NCBI GenBank assembly: GCA_030425385.1 | Contig: JAUIAH010000016.1 | Coordinates: forward strand, 1 to 64,000 | Length of the DNA: 64,000 nt | DNA from: Verrucomicrobiia bacterium | GTDB taxonomy: Bacteria; Verrucomicrobiota; Verrucomicrobiia; Verrucomicrobiales; DEV007 | Direction of reading: 5' to 3' | Shown here: piece after piece, positions 28,518 through 36,573 of the stretch | Layout: each line of letters opens with the position of its first letter | How positions within the stretch are numbered: position 1 is the first letter of the stretch | Made by a program: the position numbers and the translations under genes | Notes under the pieces: model-generated | The model's input: the letters and a program-made list of their open reading frames with translations, nothing else | Told to the model about the DNA's origin: nothing | Databases searched by the model: none

Positions 28518-29390
28518 TCAATCTTGCTTGCCCAGTTCGCGAATGCGTTCTTCAGCTTCGGTCAGCGAGGCGACCGTGAGACATTCCCTGAGAAACTGGC
28601 GCAAGGTGGTGATGGGGAGGTCTTTTATCGAGGTGGTCAGGCCCTCATCAAGAGGGGCGCTGAAGCGTGATTCGAGAATGGTGATCACTGCCTCTTCTAA
28701 GCCTTCATCACGCCCCTTTCCAATGCCCTTCTCGATGCCTTTCTCGATGCCCTCTTCGTAGATTTCTTTGCCGGCGCGAGTGTCTTTGATACTGGGTAGG
28801 TCGAGGATCATGGCGAGGTCTTGGGCGGTTCGGTCTTGCAGGCGTTCGAGGAGCCAACTGATGAACACTTCGGAAAGCGCGGCGATCTGGGAGCCTGTCA
28901 GCTGGCTGCTCTGGATGTTACGATAGTATCTCGCAGCGTGCATTTCAAGTGCGGCGCTATCCTGCTCAAGCACGGGCTTGAAGACGGCGACGATGGGATC
29001 GTTCGGATCCCTTGCTTCGCGGTGGGCCAACACTTCGTCGAGATAGACGGCCTGAATGGCATCCGCCCAGGGTGCCACTCTGGGATCCAAAGCCCGTTCA
29101 GCGAAGAAGATGATGCCACGGACTGGACGAAGGTCATGAGTCAACTGGATCTGCGCCATGGTGAGGACCAGACGGTTGTAGATCGACGAGTCGCGTTGAA
29201 ATTGAACTTCGATCACCGTGATGGGCTCCGATGCGTCTTCGGAGAGCACCAAACCGTCAGTGATGCGCTCAAGAGCTTTGACGGAAATGGACTCCAAGCG
29301 GAACGGGCCCTTCGCCTTCAACTCGGCGAATTCGAAGATCGCCTCAGGGCAATACTTGAACAATTGATAGACTTGCTTGTCCGTGTGCAT
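28518..29390 (-). CDS. DUF2887 (Rpn/YhgA-like) nuclease-fold protein
   Basis: 290 residues. It resembles the DUF2887 group within the Rpn/YhgA-like PD-(D/E)XK families often annotated as recombination-promoting nucleases or putative transposases. Diagnostic are the start MHTDKQVYQLFKYCPEAIFE, the acidic/glutamine motif VIEVQFQRD around residue 75 (E-x-Q of the nuclease core), and the C-terminal charged repeats EEGIEKGIEKGIGKG. The frame is open to 29492, but conservation begins at ATG 29390. No partner or inverted repeats are visible, so mobility is not supported. It lies 73 bp downstream of the TolC-like gene on the same strand and is probably not functionally part of that operon. Confidence 0.8.
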   Translation of the reverse strand: MHTDKQVYQLFKYCPEAIFEFAELKAKGPFRLESISVKALERITDGLVLSEDASEPITVIEVQFQRDSSIYNRLVLTMAQIQLTHDLRPVRGIIFFAERALDPRVAPWADAIQAVYLDEVLAHREARDPNDPIVAVFKPVLEQDSAALEMHAARYYRNIQSSQLTGSQIAALSEVFISWLLERLQDRTAQDLAMILDLPSIKDTRAGKEIYEEGIEKGIEKGIGKGRDEGLEEAVITILESRFSAPLDEGLTTSIKDLPITTLRQFLRECLTVASLTEAEERIRELGKQD

Positions 29391-29463
29391 GGGGAGAGGA
29401 GCCCAGCCACCCTCACGGGTGGGGCGAGACTGGGCAAGAAGAAAGGTTGGCCACGTGAGTCTG

Positions 29464-30834
29464 CTATCCTCCCGTGGCTTTCTTGAACGCAACCCATGCT
29501 AGCATTCGTGCCTCCCGCGCTTTCACCGAAGCCCGTTCAGATGCAAGGACACTTCGCTGATCCTCTAGGACTTCTAACTGAGAGCTGAGTCCCGCCTGGA
29601 ATCTCTCCTGAGTACGGTCATAGACCTGTCGAAGGGCATTCGTGCTCGCCTGAGCGCTGGTTTCTATGGTAGCCTGTGCATGTAAGTTAGTGAGAGCTGC
29701 CTGGACTTCTTCGAGGGCTCTCAGGGTATTCTCTTGGAGAGCAATCGCGGCCAAGGAGGCTTCCCTTTGGCGGCGCTTTTGCTGAGCGAGCCGCTCAGGA
29801 TCCCAGAGGGGTACTTCCAAGGTGGGGGCGACTTGTGCGATCCATTCCTCGATGGAAGGGGTGAGACGCAGGGTGCGACCGCCAGCCAGGGCGCGAATCG
29901 TGACTTTGGGAAGAAGATCGAGCGTGGCGGCTTGGGATAAATGCCAGGCCGCAGACACGCGTGCGGCGGCCGCATGAATGTCAGGGCGATTTGCGAGAAA
30001 GGTGCTCGGCACGCTTGCAGGTGGTTTGGGTGGGTCTGGGATGTGAGGAGGTGCGGGCCAGGGGCGGATACCGGGCTCTCTTCCTAACAAACGGTCAAGC
30101 GCGAGTTCGCTAAGCCGCCGTTGCCGTCGGATCTCTTCGCTCTCGCGGCGTAACCGCTCGCTTTCAGCTTTCTGTCGTTCCACCGCACTCGCGTCGAGAA
30201 TGCCAACGCGTGCCTTCTCTTCGAGTCGGTGGGTGCTATCGTGGGTTGAGGCGAGTGCTTCGGCGACAAGGGTTTCCTCGTGGTACAGACGACGGCGGGC
30301 GACATCAAGCGTGGCGATTTCTGCGATGAGAACGAGTCTTCCGGCCGCTTCATCCGCTTGGGACGCACGGATTTGCTGTTGCGATCCCTGGCGTAGCTGC
30401 CGGATGCGCCCCCAGAAATCCATCTCCCAGGCAAACGAGGCCTCGCCCGCGTAAGGCATCACGTCTGCCGGTTGGCCGCTAGTCTCGAAATCCTGGCGTC
30501 TGCCAACGGCTCGTCGACTTCCTAGGCGAACCATCGGCGAGGCGTCTGCTAGGAGCAGCTTGGCATCCGCGCGGGCGAGCTCCACCCGCGCGGCCAACCG
30601 CTCCACCGTCGGAGAGGAGGCGAGCGCCTCACGTATCAGCCGATCGAGAGGCTGCCCGCCCACCTCACGCCACCACGGAGTGGTGCTGGCAGTCCCAAGG
30701 CGTCCACTGCCGGGAAGTGCCTCGTCCGGCGACGTGGCTTTCCACCCGCAACTCGTGAGGCTGATAGCTAGAATGATGGTGAGGAGTCGCAAAGCAACGC
30801 TGTTAGGGCTTCTCGACGTGAATGGTGTCAGCAT
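29464..30834 (-). CDS. TolC/NodT-like outer-membrane efflux lipoprotein
   Basis: Outer-membrane channel of tripartite exporters. 456 residues with a lipoprotein signal peptide (LLTIILAISLTSCG, Cys about residue 29) and two outer-membrane-efflux repeats rich in long helices with the usual Ala/Arg/Glu pattern. ANRPDIHAAAARVSAAW marks the start of the second repeat, a strong NodT/OprM signature; LEVPLWDPER and RFQAGLSSQLEVLEDQRS are also typical. Its ATG lies 32 bp inside the 3' end of the Cys-rich lipoprotein gene, so the two are translationally coupled. It completes the exporter encoded upstream: membrane fusion protein, ATPase, two permeases and this channel. Confidence 0.92.
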   Translation of the reverse strand: MLTPFTSRSPNSVALRLLTIILAISLTSCGWKATSPDEALPGSGRLGTASTTPWWREVGGQPLDRLIREALASSPTVERLAARVELARADAKLLLADASPMVRLGSRRAVGRRQDFETSGQPADVMPYAGEASFAWEMDFWGRIRQLRQGSQQQIRASQADEAAGRLVLIAEIATLDVARRRLYHEETLVAEALASTHDSTHRLEEKARVGILDASAVERQKAESERLRRESEEIRRQRRLSELALDRLLGREPGIRPWPAPPHIPDPPKPPASVPSTFLANRPDIHAAAARVSAAWHLSQAATLDLLPKVTIRALAGGRTLRLTPSIEEWIAQVAPTLEVPLWDPERLAQQKRRQREASLAAIALQENTLRALEEVQAALTNLHAQATIETSAQASTNALRQVYDRTQERFQAGLSSQLEVLEDQRSVLASERASVKAREARMLAWVAFKKATGG

Positions 30835-31330
30835 TCACGATGAGAGCGGCCTCTGTGGAGGCGGCGTCAACGGTGCCTGAGACCACGAGATGGCTGAGCT
30901 CTTTCAGACCACCCAGGCCGCGAAGCGTGGAGCGGAGAACCTTGCCGTCCGCATCACGGACTTGGATGGTTGCTGTGGAAGCGGTGATCTTGTCAGAGTC
31001 TTCACAACAGTAATCCCAAGGGGTCTCGCAAGAGTCACCCGGAATATCATCGCACGAAGTGATCGTTTCTTCATCGGCCAGGACAAGGATGGCGGCCGTC
31101 TCGGAAAGGGGAGTCATCTTGCCGCCCACCTTGCCGCGAAGCGTGATGGGTTCTCCGGGTTGAGCTTGAGTACGCGCACTTGCGACGCCGATAGCACCCG
31201 CTGGAGCGGTTGCAGTGAGGATGTCAGGAATCGTTCCCGTCGCCGTCTCGCTCTCGCCAGACTCAGGTTGGTTGCATTGACAGAGCGCGAGAGCTAGTGC
31301 TGTGGCAGGTAGGATGAGGATGTGTTTCAT
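30803..31330 (-). CDS. Cys-rich lipoprotein of an ABC exporter operon
   Basis: 175 residues. Residues 1-16 form a lipoprotein signal (ILILPATALALALCQC); two cysteines are close to the cleavage site. The mature part has a predicted beta-rich, OB-like core and the unusual segment TSCDDIPGDSCETPWDYCCE with four cysteines, a candidate metal- or redox-binding site. From memory, similar proteins with a TPWDYCCE segment occur beside exporter operons in Planctomycetota and Verrucomicrobiota, without known function. Open frame extends to 31564, but the signal peptide argues for ATG 31330. Gene order and the 32-bp overlap with the TolC-like gene tie it to export. Its role as metal or cargo binder is inference. 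Confidence 0.75.
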   Translation of the reverse strand: MKHILILPATALALALCQCNQPESGESETATGTIPDILTATAPAGAIGVASARTQAQPGEPITLRGKVGGKMTPLSETAAILVLADEETITSCDDIPGDSCETPWDYCCEDSDKITASTATIQVRDADGKVLRSTLRGLGGLKELSHLVVSGTVDAASTEAALIVNADTIHVEKP

Positions 31331-31364
31331 AATGGCTATGTTCATATAGTTGGGTTGAATTCGG

Positions 31365-32519
31365 TTAGGAGGAGCGCAAGGCGACTGGGAGGCTGGGACG
31401 AAGGCAGGTCCAAGCCGGGGGCAAGGCACCGACGAAGGCGAGCACGAGCCCGCCGAGTAGGCCGATGCCGAGCACACCGGGAGAGATATCGATGACAAAC
31501 GTGCCAATGGAGAATGGAATGGTGAGGCCATCGGCAACCGCGAGGGCAAAGAATGCCGCCACAAATGCCCCTATCATCGTCGCAAGGAGCGATTCTTGGA
31601 GTAGGCTCAGAAGGAGGGCTGGGCGCTTGAACCCGATCGCCTGCAAGGTCGCCATTTCCCGGATACGAGCGCTGAAGGCAGCGTAGAGCGTGTTGAGTCC
31701 ACCAAAGATGGCGCCAGCAGCGACCAGAATTGCCGTCACCCAGGTCATGGCGCGAAGCGGTGTGTAGAACGCCGAGAGCTTGGCGTAATAGTCACTCTCG
31801 CGCATCGCCACCAGTTCGAGATCGAGGCGCTGCAGCGTGAAGATTTCGACATCATCAAAGCTCGCCGCGCCTAGGCGTACGACCGCACACGAAAGGGTGT
31901 CGCGTTGGGTGATGGCTAACATATCGCCCAAGTCTGTCCACACCTCTGCTTCCATGACCGTGCCCGGAGCCTGAAAGATACCAGAAATGGTGAGTTCGGT
32001 ATCACCAGCGCGAATGGCTTGACCCACCCGAATGGCCTCTGGAGAAAGACGTAGTTTGTGGTGCGCTAGCCGACCGATCATCGCTTCGCCGGGACGGGGG
32101 AAGCGGCCCTCAAGGAGGCGGACATCGGGATGGACTAGTAAGGCACTCGACGTGACCCCGCGGAAGAGCGCCTGGCGTGCCTCACCTTGGCCAGCTGGAG
32201 GGGTGAGAAATCCGTTGTAGTGGATCTCGCCGGACACAGCTGTCTGGCCGAGAACGTCGGCGATCCCAGGAATCGAGGCAGCGAGGAGTCCGGGGACGTT
32301 CGCGCCGATCTCGCTGCGCTCCACACTTTCCTCGCTGCCACTCCCTAGCACGATCACGTTGCGATCGGAACCCGATGAGCGGAGGACCGCGTCCATGCCA
32401 TTGGAAAGCGCGGCCGCGAGCATGACCAAGGCGATCACTAAAGCCGCTCCCAGGATGATCTGCGCGCAACGGGCAGGGACACGGAAGAGATTGCGGACGG
32501 CATAAGAAAGGGGAAGCAT
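31365..32519 (-). CDS. ABC transporter permease, FtsX/MacB type (second)
   Basis: 384 residues from the ATG at 32519. It has the MacB-like layout: one N-terminal membrane helix (about 20-40, IILGAALVIALVMLA), a large periplasmic domain, and three C-terminal helices in an FtsX domain with the conserved IREMATLQAIGF-KRPALLLSLLQESLL stretch. It transmits ATP hydrolysis mechanically across the membrane. It begins 10 bp after the stop of the first permease; the pair probably form a heterodimer with the shared ATPase. The longer open frame to 32612 lies within the upstream gene and is unlikely to be used. Confidence 0.9.
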   Translation of the reverse strand: MLPLSYAVRNLFRVPARCAQIILGAALVIALVMLAAALSNGMDAVLRSSGSDRNVIVLGSGSEESVERSEIGANVPGLLAASIPGIADVLGQTAVSGEIHYNGFLTPPAGQGEARQALFRGVTSSALLVHPDVRLLEGRFPRPGEAMIGRLAHHKLRLSPEAIRVGQAIRAGDTELTISGIFQAPGTVMEAEVWTDLGDMLAITQRDTLSCAVVRLGAASFDDVEIFTLQRLDLELVAMRESDYYAKLSAFYTPLRAMTWVTAILVAAGAIFGGLNTLYAAFSARIREMATLQAIGFKRPALLLSLLQESLLATMIGAFVAAFFALAVADGLTIPFSIGTFVIDISPGVLGIGLLGGLVLAFVGALPPAWTCLRPSLPVALRSS

Positions 32520-32529
32520 GGCGGTAGTG

Positions 32530-33684
32530 CTAGGCGGTGCGGAGGGATTGAACGATCGGTTTCCGAGCGGCCTGCCAGGCAGGATAGAGACTCGCGAGCA
32601 AGCCAAGAGCAAAGGCGACCAGAAGGCCTCGAAGAACGATCGCCACGTCAGGCACGATGGCCATGGTCAGCCCTTCATTCCCAATGGTGAAGCTCTGCCA
32701 TTGGAGGAAGAAATAGGCGGCAGCTATTCCTAAAGCTCCACCCACCATTCCTAGCAGGATGCCTTCGGTCGCCACAAGGACGGCGATGGCTCTTTGGGGA
32801 TAACCGAGCGTTTGGAGAAGGGCATTCTCTTTCACGCGTGATCGCACTACTAACAGAACGGCGTTGGCGACGAGACCGAGGACGGCAGCGACGGCACCCA
32901 CCCCGAGCCAGCGGGTGAATCCAACGAGCTCGATGAGTTCGCTGGCAGTCTGCGCAAAGAAGGCTTTCTCAGGGCGGGTATGGGTAGGTTGTTGATCGGT
33001 CGCAAAGGTGCCATCGATTTCTTCAGAAACGCGATCCAGCTGATCTGCGGAAGCTACTCTAACATTAAACTGTGTGACCACGCCGAGTCCCGCGCGCGAG
33101 GCTTGTTGCAGGAAATCAAGATGGACGTAGGCGACGTTGTTGTCTTGCGGCTCATCACTATCAATGATGCCAGCGATGGTCACGGTGACGCCAGCCGCGT
33201 CGAAGCGATCGCCGACCTTGAGTCCTCGTCGGGTCGCAAAGTGTTTGCCGAGAAGAGCGGAATCACTCCGCTTGCGCCAGGCATCAAGCGAGCCGTCGAT
33301 GACGCTGAGCTGGGGTGCGTAGCGTGGCAGGTGGTCAGGGGGAACTCCCCGAAAGGCGATGACATCCAAGCTGGCACCGCAGTTGTTCACCACGATTTGA
33401 ATGGGAATCACCTCCGTGACCCCAGCGATCTTGCGAATCGTGTTCTCGTAGTGTTCTGGAAGGCGACTCGTAGAGGGGCAGAAGCGGTTCTCGCGGTAGA
33501 CGACGAGCGTGGTATCATTGGCGGAGATCTCAGTGGCTTCACTGAGGCTGCGCTGCATGGTTTCCACCGTGCCAAAGAGAAACATGCCCATCGCCACACC
33601 GAGAATTGTGAGGAGAGAACGGATGCGGTGACGCATGAGTTGCTTCATCGCGAGACCTATGAGAGCCAGGAGTGGACGGATCAT
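32530..33684 (-). CDS. ABC transporter permease, FtsX/MacB type (first)
   Basis: 384 residues. An N-terminal helix follows LMRHRIRSLLTILGVAMGMFLFG, a classic MacB-type permease start, then a periplasmic MacB_PCD-like domain containing two cysteines (FCPSTSR and VVNNCGASL), and a C-terminal FtsX domain with VRSRVKENALLQTLGYPQRAIAVLVATEGILLG. The ATG at 33684 overlaps the end of the ATPase gene by 14 bp, indicating translational coupling. It differs clearly from the second permease in sequence, so a heterodimeric transporter is likely. Confidence 0.92.
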   Translation of the reverse strand: MIRPLLALIGLAMKQLMRHRIRSLLTILGVAMGMFLFGTVETMQRSLSEATEISANDTTLVVYRENRFCPSTSRLPEHYENTIRKIAGVTEVIPIQIVVNNCGASLDVIAFRGVPPDHLPRYAPQLSVIDGSLDAWRKRSDSALLGKHFATRRGLKVGDRFDAAGVTVTIAGIIDSDEPQDNNVAYVHLDFLQQASRAGLGVVTQFNVRVASADQLDRVSEEIDGTFATDQQPTHTRPEKAFFAQTASELIELVGFTRWLGVGAVAAVLGLVANAVLLVVRSRVKENALLQTLGYPQRAIAVLVATEGILLGMVGGALGIAAAYFFLQWQSFTIGNEGLTMAIVPDVAIVLRGLLVAFALGLLASLYPAWQAARKPIVQSLRTA

Positions 33685-33697
33685 GATGAGGCGATTG

Positions 33698-34396
33698 TTA
33701 GACAGTTGCAAGGGACTGGGCGGTGACGAGGCGCCCTTTCTCTAAGTGCAAGGTTTCATCTGCCGCCGACGCTGCCTTGGGGTCATGCGTGACCATCACA
33801 ATCGTCTTGCCGTGGTCCGCCACGAGAGATCGTAAGAGCGTGAGGATCTGTTGTGCCGATTCCCGGTCGAGGTCGCCAGTGGGTTCATCGGCAACGAGCA
33901 ATGGAGGATCGGCAACAATGGCGCGCGCGATGGCCACCCGCTGCTCTTGCCCTCCAGAGAGTTCAGGCGGGCGATGAGAGGCGCGGTCTTGCAACCCTAC
34001 TAACTCGAGCGCTCTCTCAACGCGCTGGCGGCGTGCCGAACGGCTGCCTTGGGATAAGAGCAAGGGCAATTCCACATTCTCAAAGGCAGATAGAATCGGG
34101 ACCAGATGGTAGAGCTGAAAGATGTAGCCGACATGGCGTGCCCGCCAATCGGTGAGAGCACCGCGCGAGAGTTGCGCAATGGAGGTGCCACCGATGTGGA
34201 GGTCTCCTGAGGTAGGGCTATCAATCCCAGCGATGAGATTGAGCAAGGTGGTCTTGCCGCTCCCAGACGGCCCCATGAGCGCGAGAAAGTGCCCCTTGGA
34301 GACATCTAAATCGAGGTTTTCAAGAGGAGTGACGGTGGTGTTGCCTTTCTGATAGGATTTGGTAAGTCCTCGGCATTGAATGAATGATAGAGACAT
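33698..34396 (-). CDS. ABC transporter ATP-binding protein (MacB/LolD type)
   Basis: 232-residue nucleotide-binding subunit. Walker A GPSGSGKTT (42-50), Q-loop around FQLYHLVP, signature LSGGQEQRVAIARA (146-159), Walker B LLVADEPTGDLD (166-177) and the switch histidine in MVTHD (H204) are all intact. LSGGQ-x-QRVAIARA and EPTGDLD place it in the LolD/MacB/FtsE group that pairs with FtsX-type permeases. The frame is open further upstream (to 34690), but the conserved protein starts at ATG 34396, 7 bp after the stop of the membrane fusion gene. Confidence 0.96.
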   Translation of the reverse strand: MSLSFIQCRGLTKSYQKGNTTVTPLENLDLDVSKGHFLALMGPSGSGKTTLLNLIAGIDSPTSGDLHIGGTSIAQLSRGALTDWRARHVGYIFQLYHLVPILSAFENVELPLLLSQGSRSARRQRVERALELVGLQDRASHRPPELSGGQEQRVAIARAIVADPPLLVADEPTGDLDRESAQQILTLLRSLVADHGKTIVMVTHDPKAASAADETLHLEKGRLVTAQSLATV

Positions 34397-34403
34397 GATG
34401 GTG

Positions 34404-35849
34404 TCAGGGAGTGCTGGGGGAGGGGGTGATACGACGACCGTCTGCGAGGCCTGCGTGGGGCGGGAGAATGACCTGTTCGCCGGCAAGGAGGCCGCTCTCG
34501 AGAGCGATGTGGCCGTTGGCTTCCTGGGATCTGAGAACGACTGCCTTCCGAAGGGCCCGTCGGCCATCTGGGCTGACGGCCCACACCGCAGCCCGGTTTC
34601 CATTGCGCTCAAAGAGAGACGCAGTAGGAACGAAGAGTGTGTGCGTCGTGGTGGAAGTGGTCGTGGATGGGTTAGGTCCGCGATCCGCACGCGTCCGGAG
34701 AAACTTCACGCGACAGAGCATCTCGGGCCGAAGCCTTGGGTCTGGATCGAGCACCCGGACCTTGGCTTGGAGCGTGTTCCGTTGGAGATCGGCAGCGCCG
34801 ACTATGCGTGTCACACGGCCCCGAAACTCGGCGTTGGGCAGGAAGTCACTGGTGATCAGTGCTGCCTGACCGGGCACCAAGCCAGCAGCGTCTGTCAATG
34901 GCACATCGACTCGGGACTGCAATCTACCTGTTTCAAAGAGGACTGCGACCGTGGCGGAATCGGGATTATCCATGGCCAGCATCTTCTTCTGACCGGGCGT
35001 GGCTTTGAGTTCTAACACAACGCCGTCCACTGGAGAGGTAATCTCAAGACGTGACTGTGCGAGTTCCTTCTGGGCAATGGCGACCTTTGCCGCGGCGATT
35101 CGTGCATCGAACACGGTGCTTTGCGCATTGATGGCATCAAGCTTCGCGAGTTCGGCCGCGTGTGCCGCTTTCAGTGCCTCCACCTCGGATTGCTGGGCCT
35201 CCACTGCGAGCTTGGCTGCGGTGATTTCTTGGTCAGACACCGTTCCTGGCGATAGCTGGCCGAGGCGTTCTTCTCGATCGCGACGTTCGTTGAGCATCGA
35301 CACCGCGGCATCCATCTGGCTGCGAACGCTTTCAGCCTCGGCCTTGACGGCTGGAATCGTGGCGAGATGCATGTGGTGATCGGCCACGATCTCGTCCAGG
35401 CGACGTTTAGAGGCCGCGACTTCTAACGTGACGTCGTCGGCGATGAGGCTGGCGAGAGGTTGCCCTTTCGAAACGGTCTCTCCTTCTAACACATGCACGC
35501 GATCGATCACGCCATCGACAAGTGCAGTGGCTCGGATCGGGAGCGGGTCGGGCTCAAACCAGCCGGCGGCCTGGAAGCGCATGGGTTCGGCGAAAGCAGC
35601 TTCAGGATCAGGGGAAGCGTTGGTTTCCGCCTCTCTTCCTTCCGTTTCGCCAATACCACCTAGCAGAATGATAGGCGCCGTCGTCACTGCCTGTGAGGGC
35701 AGCAAGCGGTCACGAAGAAACCACAGAAAGAGAAGTCCGAATGCCGCTGCGAGAGAGGCAGGCAGCAGCCAGGTGGGAAATCGTTTCTTAGGAAGTGGAT
35801 GAGCTTTCGGTGAGGATTCGGGGGGTGCAAAGAGATCAGTGGACGCCAT
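34404..35849 (-). CDS. HlyD/MacA-like membrane fusion protein
   Basis: 481 residues. One membrane helix (about 27-45, LLPASLAAAFGLLFLWFL) anchors it in the inner membrane. A lipoyl-like half domain (VDGVIDRVHVLEGETVSKGQPLASL) is followed by a long coiled-coil hairpin (about 145-265), the second lipoyl half (LEITSPVDGVVLELKATPG) and beta-barrel and membrane-proximal domains. It should bridge the permease pair and the TolC-like channel. The ATG at 35849 has no strong Shine-Dalgarno. It is the second gene of the operon, about 100 bp after the Cys/His-rich peptide gene. Confidence 0.92.
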   Translation of the reverse strand: MASTDLFAPPESSPKAHPLPKKRFPTWLLPASLAAAFGLLFLWFLRDRLLPSQAVTTAPIILLGGIGETEGREAETNASPDPEAAFAEPMRFQAAGWFEPDPLPIRATALVDGVIDRVHVLEGETVSKGQPLASLIADDVTLEVAASKRRLDEIVADHHMHLATIPAVKAEAESVRSQMDAAVSMLNERRDREERLGQLSPGTVSDQEITAAKLAVEAQQSEVEALKAAHAAELAKLDAINAQSTVFDARIAAAKVAIAQKELAQSRLEITSPVDGVVLELKATPGQKKMLAMDNPDSATVAVLFETGRLQSRVDVPLTDAAGLVPGQAALITSDFLPNAEFRGRVTRIVGAADLQRNTLQAKVRVLDPDPRLRPEMLCRVKFLRTRADRGPNPSTTTSTTTHTLFVPTASLFERNGNRAAVWAVSPDGRRALRKAVVLRSQEANGHIALESGLLAGEQVILPPHAGLADGRRITPSPSTP

Positions 35850-35947
35850 GGAGCAGTCTTCGGGTAAAGAGGGAATGATAGAGCGGCGTCAGCATGTTTG
35901 CTGATGGGCACAGCTCTCCTACAAGGACCGGGAGAAGACTGAGAAGG

Positions 35948-36349
35948 TCAGATCAGGAACGTGCCATAGAGCACGTGTAGCGGCACCGAGAGATCGTCCG
36001 GTGGCCGGAGAAGCGGCGCAGGGAAAGGTGCCTGCTGGGGCGGCGCACTGTGAGCAGTGCAGGGAAGAGGATTGGCCTCGGGAGCGAGGCCAGGAAGCTC
36101 CCGGAGATCAAGAATCACTGGCTGATCGAGAGATGGAAGCGTGAGGATCACGTAACAATCGCCATTCTCACAGGGAGAAGGCGCCTCTTCCTTATTCTCC
36201 GAATCGTGACAGTGGTCGCAGGGATGAGGTGCATCGGTCGCAATGGATACGTCTCCCGAACAGAGACACCGCTGCAATGGCAGAGCCCCGAAGAGAGAAA
36301 CCGCAAGGAACAGCAAGAAGAGAGCTGTCGCCTGGAGACGCAAATTCAC
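35948..36349 (-). CDS. Small secreted Cys/His-rich protein, first gene of exporter operon
   Basis: 133 residues with a signal peptide or membrane anchor (about 6-24, ATALFLLFLAVSLFGALPL). The mature N-terminal part is dense in potential metal ligands: CLCSGD, HPCDHCHDS and SPCENGDCY, six Cys and three His within about 45 residues. The C-terminal half is Pro-rich. I do not recognise a named family. It opens the exporter operon, divergent from the split secreted protein across 224 bp. The Cys/His pattern and the Cys-rich lipoprotein further down suggest a role in metal handling or oxidative protein chemistry; this is inference. Confidence 0.7.
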   Translation of the reverse strand: MNLRLQATALFLLFLAVSLFGALPLQRCLCSGDVSIATDAPHPCDHCHDSENKEEAPSPCENGDCYVILTLPSLDQPVILDLRELPGLAPEANPLPCTAHSAPPQQAPFPAPLLRPPDDLSVPLHVLYGTFLI

Positions 36350-36573
36350 GAGTTTACGGTATGCCGTTCTTTGTCCGAGGCAACTTGAATCCGAGAAGCG
36401 CCGTCCAGCGCGAGCGCGCTCTTCAATGCATTGCTTTCATTCATTTGCCCAGCTGGTAGCCTCTTGGAGAAACTCAGAAATTGATGTCGCCAAAGTTTGA
36501 TGGGCGGCAACTCCAATGAAACTCGATGCTTGGATTGGATTCCGAGTGACTAACACCACAACCTAATAGATCT
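36350..36573. other. Divergent promoter region, exporter operon / split secreted protein
   Basis: 224 bp between divergent starts. It must hold both promoters, yet I find no convincing sigma-70 pair. The adjacent ECF sigma factor could recognise a non-standard promoter here, which is a guess from position. Confidence 0.3.

Noticed and set aside
28518-29390. DUF2887 gene as part of an insertion sequence
   Set aside because: No flanking inverted repeats, target duplication or second transposase gene; neighbours look undisturbed.
35889-35904. TCAGCA-TGTT-TGCTGA hairpin between the Cys/His-rich gene and the membrane fusion gene
   Set aside because: Only a 6-bp stem with no T run; too weak to call a terminator or attenuator.
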